A stretch of 64,000 bases of DNA from Isoetes taiwanensis (Eukaryota > Streptophyta > Lycopodiopsida > Isoetales > Isoetaceae), in contig JAJEKV010000189.1 in assembly GCA_021234155.1 (NCBI GenBank), forward strand, positions 355,706-419,705, given 5' to 3'. The position numbers and the translations under genes were made by a program. Each line of letters opens with the position of its first letter. The first letter of the stretch is position 1. Shown here in pieces: positions 26,995 to 37,011 of the stretch. Below the pieces are notes generated by a model. It was not told where the DNA came from and searched no databases. It was given only the letters and a program-made list of their open reading frames with translations.

Positions 26995-27597
26995 TACTGT
27001 ACATAAGAACTTGTACTGTACATAGTAAGTCATAACTACCCATACAAAGGCCTCAAATATAGACACAGGAAGGTTAAGAACAAAACGTGATAAACTGAAA
27101 GCCCATGCAAGGAGGAAAAGAAGATTGGCGCTACTTATAGAACACTAGAAGCCAGAAAATTGTCATTGACATTTCAGCGAATCCATTAAACATTACCAGA
27201 AGTATAGCAAGGAACAATGCATCCAGATAAAGATTCGCATCATCGATATTCTGGTGTAGTCTTGTTTGAAAATAGACAGTCATAGAAACAAACGCCACAA
27301 GTATGATCTGGAAACAGAAAGTGATTGTGAGAAGATCTGGTACATGCCCAACTTGGTTGCAATTTAGAGATGATTGCCAACCTGTGATGCCTTAAAAGCT
27401 TTTGGCCAAAAGTGATTATAGTCTGCTTAGAGATGGCAACGCATCTCACCTCTTGTGAAAAGTCAGCTACTCCCTTCCACTCTGGACACTTGAATCCACA
27501 GGAGAATACAATTGCAGAAGCTTTGTTATGGCCGCTAATTGTTGCAGGAGACAGAATAGCAATGCCACTGAGAAGTGCAAGCTCCATGAAACACGTA
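26995..27597 (-). pseudogene. PDR-type ABCG transporter gene fragment
   Basis: Exon 27,597-27,450 (acceptor before 27,597, donor GT at 27,449) encodes a diverged end of the first nucleotide-binding domain, with SCGFKCPEWKGVADFSQE matching the PDR signature GFxCPERKGVADFLQEV. Exon 27,307-27,131 encodes IILVAFVSMTVYFQTRLHQN and VMFNGFAEMSMTIFWLLVFY, the start of the first membrane domain, with its acceptor at the position I recall for PDR genes. After a frameshift near 27,130 it continues LLFLLAWAFSLSRFV and FEAFVWVVMTYYV (to about 27,010). PDR transporters export lipids, terpenoids and hormones across the plasma membrane. The coding part between the two exons and both gene ends are missing, so this is a decayed fragment. 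A 19-nt direct repeat lies at about 26,989-27,024. Confidence 0.82.
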
Positions 27598-28580
27598 CTG
27601 CACGAGAAATTGCCTTGTTTGTCTGCCAACACCACGATTTAAGTTTCTAATCTGTTGTGGCTTTATAGACATAAAAGGAAAAGTCTAGGAGATTGTCTGC
27701 ACTGCCGCTAGACAAGTTTGGACCACGTTAGCTTCCATACTTTGGAAAAACCTTGAAAGAAAAGCTCAGATATGTATGGTAAATTCAATGACCGAGCAAA
27801 ACCCAAGGAAAGGCAGCTCCAAAATCAGATTCGGAAAGACACAGATTTTGCTTTTCGAAAAACAAAATATCTCTGCCAACAAAAGCGTAAGCAAAGGAAA
27901 AAAAAAAAAAAAAAGAAAACCTTGAATGTGACTTACCAAAGAAGACCGCGAACTTTTGAAGAAGCAAGTATTCAGATCTGCGGTTCTGCCCAAATCCCAA
28001 GTTTAGACATCTACATTTGATGCGGAAGCTAGATGAATTTAACATCGCTTCTTTGCTTGATTGATGCGGTGGCCTTCGCATCAATTTCCTACAAAGAGAT
28101 CTATGGATGTAATTCTTAAGTCTTGAGATTTACTTTAACGATAGTCCGAGTGAGATTGGTGAGGGGAGAGCCACCGGAAATGCATGGCCGAACTCCAAGC
28201 TTTGCCAGATAGAATGCATGGCTGAACTCCTTCGCCATATTGGATTATAAAACCCGCCACATCAAGGCATGAAAAGTAGAATTTCCAAGAACAATCAAAC
28301 TATGGCAGTGTCGTAGCTAACTCCGTCACAGTTCGGCGGAGTAGATGTCGGAAGGAAAGAGGAAGAAGAGACCCTTACCACGCCAAGCTATGAAGCACCG
28401 CCACTAAAGCTTCTACAATACGAATTTAGGGGCAAATGTTTATTGCCACCTCATGTCGCATTCTGCAGGCATTAAATGCAATAAATATACTCAGCTAAAT
28501 CTGAGCCATTTCAAGCATTTTTAGCCACTTTTTTTTATTACACATTTTGCCACGTACTGCAAATAAAATTAAGTTGTCTT
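27598..28580. other. Spacer with possible upstream exon of unknown identity
   Basis: A minus-strand frame 28,084-27,940 (starts MMRRPPHQSSKEAMLNSSS; donor-like GTAAGT near 27,935) could be a 5' exon but resembles no part of PDR that I know. An A-run at 27,898-27,914 gives a lysine-rich spurious frame. Nothing else supported. Confidence 0.3.
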
Positions 28581-28800
28581 TTTCTGTTGACACCACATCA
28601 TCTAATAATAAATGTTAATACTATTTGTGAAATGCCTTAAACCTTGCACTATAATCAACGGATAGGATTTTGTCTCCCCCACCAATCTAACGGTAATGAG
28701 ATGGGGCTCATGGCCCATGCATGGCCATGCATGCTTCCCAAAAAGATCCAACAGTCCTAGCTTTGCCACCTCACCATATTTCAAACAAACGGCCCAGATC
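28580..28800. repeat. Dispersed repeat related to 17,131-17,480, opposite orientation
   Basis: Contains GGCCATGCATGGCCATGCAT-type palindromes (about 28,705-28,735) flanked by AACGG and GGTGAGGTGGC motifs in the same order as the 17.1-kb copy when reverse-complemented. TIR and TSD not shown. Confidence 0.35.
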
Positions 28801-28865
28801 GATTTGAATATATAGATATCTATTCCATGGGGGCATCCAAAGTAATTTTATATATATTATGATAT

Positions 28866-29600
28866 ATTTTTTTTTTGTTTTAAGGACGAAAGCCAAGAAA
28901 TTTATTAATCAGATAAAAAGTACAAAATTTACATGTCTCATCTAACTGTATAAGCACCAAAGGATGCCACAGGAGCACGAGCCTGGAGCACAATTACTTA
29001 CTCCAGAATAGGAGACTAATGATAAGAATCAATTCGAAGATACTGAATCCAGATGCATTCCATCATTTCTGATTCAAGGGAGGAACACTCGTAGGCTGTC
29101 AATATCTTTTTCTGGGCCACCGTGATAACACCGCGTGCAGAAGAATTAATGCCCTGAAAGATGTGGTGTCTGCGACGCTCCTATATCGACCATAGGAGCC
29201 AAATGGAACCAATATGGAATGCCTTTTGTTTAGCTGCAGGCCATGCGTTAGGATAGGACGCCAAAAGAATGCATCGGCAGTCCAATGTACTGTTAAACAA
29301 ACCTTGTAGCCGGGACCATGCTGGTTGAACCTCAGGACAATCAAAGAGACAATGCTCAAGAGTCTCGACATCTGAAAGACAGGGTGGGCATACTACAGAT
29401 ATGCGAGGATCATAGTGATGTCGGAAGGCATTAACCCGCAAGCACATGTGGATAACCTGCCACCACAAAGATGAGAGACTTTAGAGTGGAGCAACCCTAT
29501 CCCAAAGCCATCGCCATATGCGACACAAAGTAGGTCATTGGGAACTGGAAAAGGTGCCACCCATCCGCAACCTGGAGGGCGTGGTGCTAAAAGCGGGATT
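28866..29600 (-). mobile_element. LINE (non-LTR retrotransposon) 3' end, 5'-truncated
   Basis: On the minus strand a reverse-transcriptase zinc-binding (zf-RVT) tail is readable: VNAFRHHYDPRISVVCPPCL, then DVETLEHCLFDCPEVQPAW, giving the C-x2-C...H...C pattern, then IWLLWSI (29,468-29,181). Further upstream FQFPMTYFV and MAMALG (about 29,560-29,510) fit the preceding part in another frame. The element ends after a 3' UTR in an A-rich tail (T-run on the plus strand at 28,867-28,876). Plant LINEs encode an ORF2 polyprotein; only its last part is present, with frameshifts. Confidence 0.8.
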
Positions 29601-30146
29601 TAGTTAATTAGAGAAATTTGGTTTTCTCAATCGACAACGAAATAGGTCGCATTACCCTCTGAAAGGGAAAATTTGTTATTGTCAAGCAAATTGCAATGGC
29701 AGTGAGCACACTTTTGGCTCGCCATATTTTTATCCGCGGGAAAAGAACTCTATGGGCATGCCTTCATTGTGTTGGAACACAAAACTTAGAACAAGCATAG
29801 CGTCACCAGTGCTCGTGGAAATCGCCATGACTTGATGTTTTTGACCAGGTAGGCAAGGCGTGGGTCTTTGAAGTGCAAGCTTTATGGGAGGAGTTTAACA
29901 TCATTCCCATTTCTCGAACATGTCGAGAAGATCGCGATGGCGATCTTCCCGATAAGTTCAGTAATGCTATTTGGATATGAATACACAACTTTCGGATAAT
30001 AATACACAAGTTCAGTAATTCTAATCGGTAAAAAAAGTAACTAAATATACACAAGTTTAATAGAAGCACAAAACTTTTATAACATTTCAAAATGATTACA
30101 TGAGCTTTCACATCCAATAAAGTCAGAATACTTCACTAAGTCTGTT
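29601..30146. other. Sequence between LINE tail and gene A stop
   Basis: No gene seen. It holds one hairpin of the array type at 29,930-29,951 (GAAGATCGC..GCGATCTTC), suggesting it still belongs to the 3' flank of the gene A element. Confidence 0.4.
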
Positions 30147-33100
30147 CTATTGAGTCTCTGCAACAGAATCTGGAGTAATGCCAAGTTCCTTGGCCATTCT
30201 ATCTGCGTGTTCCTTTCCTAAGGCAAGGGTATGTGAGAGATTCATTTCGGAATATCCTATAATTGGAGGGGGAGGGATCTCTACGTCCATTGCATTGGCG
30301 ATATCCTGCATACGCCCTGAGCACTGTGTATCCATCAATTTCTCCTGTGGATCAATAGAGAATCCAGACATGTCCAGTAATTTCCTTCTCTTGATTCCTT
30401 CGATGTTTTTTGTGGTCTTCAGACTGAGAGTCCGCTTCAGACGTACCCACGTATTCAAACTGGGTAGATTGTTTGTTGAGCATACCACTTGTTCAGTACC
30501 TCGAGCTTTTCGAATATTTGATTAAGTGCAGCCGAGTCCTTTTCCGTATTCTCTAGCAAAGCCCGAGTTTCCTGTAGCCTCTGTTTCCAGAATCTCGTCC
30601 ATTTTACTCAGATCGGTCTCCTGAGTTATTTTGAGGTTCGGCGCATCTGCATCGTTAGGGACTTCTTTCTGAATTTCTTCTTCTTCTTCACACTTAGGCC
30701 TTGCCATTTTCTCTAATGTCTCGAAGAAGGATCTCAAAAACCTGCACACCTTGTCGTCATACTCCAAGGAAACGCTGCATTTCCCTTGCATCAGAGCCAC
30801 TCTAGAAGTTGTCCGCGCGGAAAAGAAGTCAAGAATAGAACCATCATCAGGAACCAACTCCTTGACCATGGCGTAAATATATGACGTTTTTAAGAACGAA
30901 ATCCCCTTCCATAGTTGCCCATGAGATCTTGGGCTTACCTGTGAAGTATTCTTGATACTTTTTCTTCGTTTTCGCGTCCACCTCCTCATTACCTGTGATT
31001 GGATACTTTGGAAGAGGTGTGCCTCTAGGTGCATTGGTCCCCTGAGTTAGTCGCAGCTCCAACCTGGGCTGCACAGGCAACATACGCGCCTCACTTCTAT
31101 TGATCGTTACGTGGGTGATGTAGTATTGAAATTCCTTAACCATTTTCTTGCTAACCCACCCCTGTTCTTCATAAGCACCCGTGGAGATATATGAACTCCT
31201 TTAGATCTGACTTTGGTTGTACAAGCAGTTTGGCAAGTGGATAGATCTCAAGAATATGATGATGTGATACACCTTTGCAGTTGTCATGTTTGCAATCCTG
31301 CTGAAAAGATCTGTATTTTTCACTTCCCGCATGTTGAAACTGCGCATGTCAATAAAAACCATTGTAGCATTTTCTGATACTTGCCCCCGCACAAGAATAC
31401 CAGATTTTGTTACTACTTGCACGATGTTTCTCTTTCTTTCTGTTTCCTTGCTTCATCTGGTTTGAGTATAGCTAGAATAGCTTCTAAGAAAACAAATCGG
31501 AAGATTTTCCTCGGGCGGATCCTTGTTATAGTTGGCCTTGATATAATCAAAATTCATACCGTTATATCAAGTAGCCTCTCTTCATTGAGTTCGAAATAGT
31601 GCCACAAGCTCCTCCATGCTGGCAGTATTTTTATCTAGCAAGCAATTGGCATATGATAGCACCTCACGGTGCATCAAGGTCGAGTTCCGGTTCTAAGACC
31701 CTCTATTTACTGATCATGCACTGTATATCCGTGTTGCACCTTCAAAAAATGTCTTTCCTTCCAAAATCTCGTCCATAAGTTGGGCTACCTCCGCATTATT
31801 CATGCCAAAGGTACACGAAAATGTTTTATTGAAAAAATCTTTTGTTGGCGTTTAAAGCAGGTTCCCCATGATCATCTGATAGCTTCCTGCCCCACTTATT
31901 TACAACCTCCATGAACTTTTTCCCATGGTTCGTCGTGCATAAACGTAAACCGCTTTTCGCCTTCAAGTTCTTTTGGCCTTCAATGTAGTGGTCGCCACTT
32001 CAACAAAATCCTGTAATGAAAAGCTGGTTAGGATCGCGGTCGCGATCAGTTTCAGCAAAAAGTGAATAGGCTAACCTTCCAAGCTGATGTTACTGCTGTT
32101 CACGTTGGTCCTTGTGGAGGGCAACCGAAAGCCTTGTGCTGATTACGCAGTTGTTGAAGCTTCTCTACTAGTGGCTCTCTGTACACAGTGTCCGCAATTA
32201 TGTCGCTGCATTGAATAGATAATTGGATGTACTCCCCGTTGGGCCGTGGTTTCCATTGAGCACGCGTTCTTCTCTTAAGGTAAACTTTAGCAAACTCCAG
32301 GCGTTGTTCAACGCTGCCCATCACAGAGCAAAGGATCTGAGCAGCAAATATGTTGTGGTTTCCAGAAATAATGTAGAATTTTTTGTTGTCAAGCTCCTCA
32401 GGTCGTGACCAAGTAATTATTTTCCTGAGAAAGAAAGTAATTTAGTATTTTAATACATAACACTAATGTATGTATAATGTATGTATACAAAGTACTTACT
32501 TTGTGATGGGGTCAAAAGGCACAACATCTGCCGGAGTAAGAACCTCTGTAGGGCACTTCTTGAAGCTCCTTATTAGAGTTTGCACATGATCGTTAGAACG
32601 AAATCTGTGCGTCATTATAGCTGGAGCTGTCTCACAGTCGAAGATACTTACTTTTGTGAACCAATTCACCCCCATTGGATAATATTTTTTAAACTCTTCA
32701 AGTTTTTTGTTTTTTTTTCTTACGCAGCTTTTTTTTCCTTAGCGGGATTGAACTTGAGTTCCTCGAGGCATCACAGTAGCGTGAAGGCCAAGTTATTGCA
32801 GTTGAAGTGGCTATTGCGACACCTGATAAGGTAGGCGTAGATGATGTAGAACGCTGGCTCTTATCATCTATATTTAACTTCCGAAGTTTAATCTTGAACA
32901 TATGTGTCTTCTTTTGTACTGGTTCTTCCTTTTCAGTAGAATGTACTATAGGGGGAGGCATGAGCAATTTCGTAGTAGTAGGATCCACAACTGCTGAAGA
33001 AATTGGATTAGCAGAGCGAGTCACATATGGTTCTTTCGGTGCAGATGATTCACCAACTGCAGCCCAATGGAACAACATCCTTTTAGCAATCGCATCGCAA

Positions 33101-33719
33101 CCAATTTGTATCCATACGCGAGGGTAGTTTGTTGTCTTTAGTAGCCTTTAAGGCACAAGAAGGAGGCTTCTTATCTACCGACAATCCCTTTCTGCACTTG
33201 CTGAAGCCCAGAAGAAGGTCTATGTTGCACTTGATACCAGAGAGAGACAAAGAATCATATGATGGCGTATCCAACCATAGCCCTTTTGCACCGGTTTGGC
33301 ACACCCTGCCACTAGCCGCTTGTTCGTTTGCTTGCGACCATGATGGAAGGTCGTAGTTACGCCATCGCAAGATGTACTCCACAACCGCAAACTGCTGCGT
33401 GTCCTCTACGCTACATATAATAGCATCCCCGCATTATTCTTCGTACCCGCCACATGGCAACGATGATGCCCAATCTGTTCAAAGTCATCCACCCCTTTCC
33501 TATCACTGAAGAAGAGGCAGAGGTCCTTCCTGCGATCCCCTTTGATATGTGGTATTGCACGTGCAATTTCCATGCACCACTTTTGACTTTTTGTCGGAGT
33601 TACTATGCGCATGGGTTCAACGTTTGGCCCTCGAAGAGGGTCAAGTCTTTGCATGAAGATGATTAAAGGTTAAGGACATCGCCATGGCTTTTACGTTTAG
33701 CTAATTTTAAAACAAACAT
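30147..33719 (-). pseudogene. Gene A, long copy: ParB-like plus degenerate N6/N4 DNA-methyltransferase-like protein of the array element
   Basis: Start MFVLKLAKRKSHGDVLNLL at 33,719; stop at 30,147; about 1,140 codons if spliced. Parts in order: unrecognised N-terminus (33,719-33,100; shared with all short units); a linker ending in a lysine-rich patch near 32,720; YYPMGVNWFT, HVQTLIRSFKKCP and TPADVVPFDP (32,690-32,500); then KKFYIISGNHNIFAAQ (about 32,385-32,335), resembling the ParB pattern of x-L-x-x-SI followed by GxH..AA. A 75-nt intron (32,425-32,499, GT-AG) joins these in frame. MHDEPWEKFMEVVNKWG and MNNAEVAQLMDEILEGK follow. MVFIDMRSFN (31,363-31,334) is where a DPPY motif would be expected, and SILDFFSARTTSRVALMQGK (about 30,839-30,780) resembles methyltransferase motif I (DFFSGxGTT) with its glycines lost. 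An acidic tail (EEEEE) and a coiled-coil-like end close it. Several frameshifts break the frame. The methyltransferase order (IV then I) fits the beta class. Activity looks lost as read. Confidence 0.6.
32011..32075 (-). other. Probable second intron of gene A with array-type hairpin
   Basis: GT donor at 32,075 and AG acceptor at 32,012-32,011, 65 nt. It contains a palindrome GATCGCGACCGCGATC (about 32,031-32,047), the same core as the hairpins of the intergenic region. A TGA lies just upstream in the exon (about 32,100), so this splice model is tentative. Confidence 0.4.
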
Positions 33720-35664
33720 CTTAATACAAAGAGCCTCCAAGGAACGCGCGACCGCGATCCTTTAGATAACTATATGCTACTACTTATAAATCAACCCCTC
33801 AAAGAAATCCCGGCCGCGATTAGTGAGGGCACTTGAAACCTCAAACATATAAAGATATATGTAAGCAAACATGTTAAAACAAAAGTCCTTTCAAGGAACG
33901 CAACTTGCGATCCTTGAAGCAATGCAAACAAGAATGTCCTCAGAAGGTTCTCAAGGATCGCTACCGCGATCCTTGAGATAACTATAGACTATATATACGT
34001 TATTGATAAACGCTCTCCGAAATCACGCGATTTAGGAGGACTATAGACCTTAAACTTATACGTAGAGATCGATAGCATCGCGGTCGCGGTCTGTCGAGCT
34101 CTTTGATTGAAAATCTAAGATGCTAATGGTGTGAATTGACTAGTGCTAAAAAAAAAACGAGGAAAATACCTTCTTTAAGGAGGGTTGATCGAGACATGAA
34201 GGCTGAATTTTTTCGAAGACGCTGGATTATTGATTGCGCAAGGAGATACTGAAAAAAATCGTGAAATGGGCTTAAGTAGGCCGGGCGCCAAATCATAAAT
34301 GCGCCCGCCATAAATGCCCCGGCATAAATGCCTCGTCATAATTGCGCGTCGTCCGAGAATTGCGCGTGGCGAATTTAATGCCGGTAAAGCACCATAAATG
34401 TGCCCTCTTAAATGCCACTCATCATAAATACACTGGCATAAATGTACATGTCATAAATGCACCTCATAAATGCACTCGCCATAAATGCCCCGACATAAAA
34501 AGCCTCTGTCATAAACGCACTGTCATAAAATTCGTCCCGAATGCCCCCGCCATTAAGGCGGTGCTGAAAAATATTCCGTCCGACGTAAAATTCCCCCGGC
34601 CATAAGGACCGGGGATACTACGGCCGAATATCGCTTTGTACAAAATGTAATGCGATGAATCGACAAACCCAAAAGGGCCCGGACGTGGAGGGTTGGAGAT
34701 ATCGGCCGAGGATAGTGCTTGTAATTTGAATTTGAATTTGAATTTGTAATTTGAATTCGGCGGGGACGATGATTTTGATTTTGAAAAAGAAATTTGCCCA
34801 CCCATGCCATGGTGTTTGGGCAATTCATTTCCAAAACAAATTTATAGGGAATTACTAGCTTCGATCCACTTTCGGGAGATTTCTCAGAGGCGCTAAGGGA
34901 GGCGGTGGCTCCACCATAATCTAGCAGTATCGACATATAAGTGGTGAATAAGGGCAAGAACCGCTGTCTACCTCAGGACTTGAAATGCATGTTAAAATTC
35001 TTGTTCAATTCTATTTCTCAAATCGTTGCATGCCTTTGTAGGGTTTTTGCATAACTATTCCATTCTACTTTTGCATTCTTGTCTGTCTAGAATAATTCCA
35101 TTCTACTGATGCTTTCGTCTAGTTTTTGTGACAGTAGTATTCTTCTGGATGATTTGTTGCATGAATTTGATAAGTCACTTACCTTCCATTGCATTGTTCT
35201 ATTCCATGAATTGTTATATGCCTTTAATAGGTCTGTCTAGAATAATTCCATTCTGTTGTATGCCTTTGATAGGTCTGTTGCTTTTGTATGAACTTTCTTG
35301 CTGCATAAAGAAAATGCACGTTGCTTGATGATGTTAGAGAACTTGCAGCATATCAGGACCTTTTTAAAACTCCTAATTTTTGGTACAGAAGGTTAGGACC
35401 GTTCAGCATATCGGGAGCTTCCGTCTGCTCAACCAGATCGCGGTCGCGATATAGTGCAAATGCCTTGAGTACCGCCTCTTCGGACCGGCCCAGTGATGCG
35501 TGCCTCTACCGTGGTCCGCAGAGTGTTGAACCAGATCGGCGGTCGCGATCTAACGCAGCAATTTCCAGGTGCGTTGAGTTGTCCCATCTTTAGATTGGCA
35601 GATAGTGCTCCACCAAATCGCCACGGCGATTTCTTACAGCATTCCATTATATTTTTATGTCAGG
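33720..35664. repeat. Intergenic control region of array element, copy 4
   Basis: Lies between the long gene A (leftward) and a gene D fragment (rightward). Six-hairpin cluster 33,736-34,100, minisatellite 34,292-34,560, TTTGAA array about 34,725-34,755, only one complete 152-bp subrepeat (35,090-35,240), then three more GATCGC-type palindromes before the D start (about 35,431, 35,528, 35,615). Confidence 0.82.
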
Positions 35665-36443
35665 ATGGACGAATTGAGGTCTATTTTATTCAATGCGACC
35701 AAGGTGGGGGAGGCTCGTCTACACAACTTCACAAAGCACCATAACTTGCCCTTGCCCGAGGGTTTCGCTGTAGTGTCTATGGAAGTCATTCTTGACGGGA
35801 GCATTCCGTTGCCTTATCTGGAACCCGAGATTTCAATACTTGCGAGTAGTCCGGAGGGAGTTTTATTTGTGGCCCGAGAGAGATGTAATCTGGGCTTCAA
35901 GATAACAACTTTATCTCCACTCTGGACGATAAAAAGCTGAATTGGTTGTTGTTAGAGGATCCCGACTCCTTTGGTTCACTACATCGTCAAGGGGGCATTT
36001 CTAGGGAAGAACTTCTCGAGAGGAATTGCACACTCTTGCATGAATGCTGTGATATGCCTTATGGCTTGGGTGTGATCATCTTTACCAACCCTAATCAAGA
36101 AGTTGCTGATACTAGATTAGGTGATGACTTCCTGGTTGCCACCTTGATGAAGCTATGCCCCATGCCAGAAAAACCGTCAATGAGATTCCAAGCTTGTGCT
36201 GAAATGCCACAGTTGCACGACTTGGTGAGGTGGTCTAATGCTTTAGTGTTAGTAGACAATGTTGTTGTGTCGACACTCATAAAGACTGTGAGAGAGAGTC
36301 ATTGAAGCAGAACCCTATGCCATGCAAATTGAAGTCGAAAAGGCACCCAAGAGGATGTACAGAATGGTGAACCGGAGTCCACGTACAGCTGCTGTCACCA
36401 CGAAAGCTGAGAGAAAGATCACGGCAGCTTCCATTTAGACTTT
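35665..36443 (+). pseudogene. Gene D, truncated 5' fragment
   Basis: Begins at MDELRSILFNATKVG. The first frame ends at 35,940; the next (35,946-36,305) has GISREELLERNCTLLHEC, GLGVIIFTNPNQEVADTRLG and RWSNALVLVDNVVVSTL. It ends at the common deletion junction (filler 36,444-36,457), so no HTH or DUF7869 part remains. Confidence 0.68.
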
Positions 36444-36457
36444 CCATTCTGCATTAA

Positions 36458-37011
36458 CTACTGACAATCCCTTTCTGCACTTGCTGAAGCCCACAAGGTT
36501 TCTGTTGCACTTGATACCAGAGAGAGACAAAGAATCATATGATGGCAGAATCCAACCATAGCCCTTTGCACTGGTTGGCACACCCTTGCCACTAGCCTGA
36601 AGCGATTCCCGCTTTGCTTGCGACCATGATGGAAGGGTCGTGATTCGCCATTGCGGGGATGTATTCCACAACCGCAACCCGCTGCGTGTCCTCTACGCTA
36701 CATATAATAGCATCTTGCACGTTATTCTTCGTACCATCCCACATGGCAACGATGATGCCCAACTGTTCAAAGTCATCTGACCCCTTTCCTGTCCTGAAGA
36801 AGAGGCAGAGGTCTTTCCTGCGATCCCCTTTGATATGTGGTATTGCCTATGCAATTTCCATGCGCCACTTCCGACTTTTGTCAGGAGTTACTATGCGCAT
36901 GGGTTCAACATTTGCCCCTCGAAAAGAGGTCAAGTCTTTGCATGAAGATGATTAAAGGTTAAGGACATCGCCATGGCTTTTACGTTTAGCTAATTTTAAG
37001 TTAACAAACAT
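36458..37011 (-). pseudogene. Gene A, truncated 5' fragment
   Basis: Starts at ATG complement 37,009-37,011 and keeps the N-terminal part only, ending at the junction with gene D. Frames are interrupted. Confidence 0.63.

Noticed and set aside
27772-28020. Lysine-rich frame on the plus strand
   Set aside because: It is produced by an A-run of about 17 nt and opposes the minus-strand ABCG context.
35128-35328. Frames over the 152-bp subrepeats that look like small membrane proteins
   Set aside because: Hydrophobic composition comes from T-rich repeats. Frames differ between copies and overlap the non-coding intergenic region.
30147-35664. Endogenous large DNA virus insertion
   Set aside because: ParB-like and methyltransferase-like genes occur in such viruses, but there is no capsid, polymerase, packaging ATPase or other viral core gene, and the partner is a DDE-like transposase.
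36659-36955. Plus-strand reading frames across the gene A fragments
   Set aside because: Plus-strand frames recur in all units, but the opposite strand has the longer uninterrupted frame (184 codons at 40,391-39,837) and continues into the ParB-like part in the long copy.
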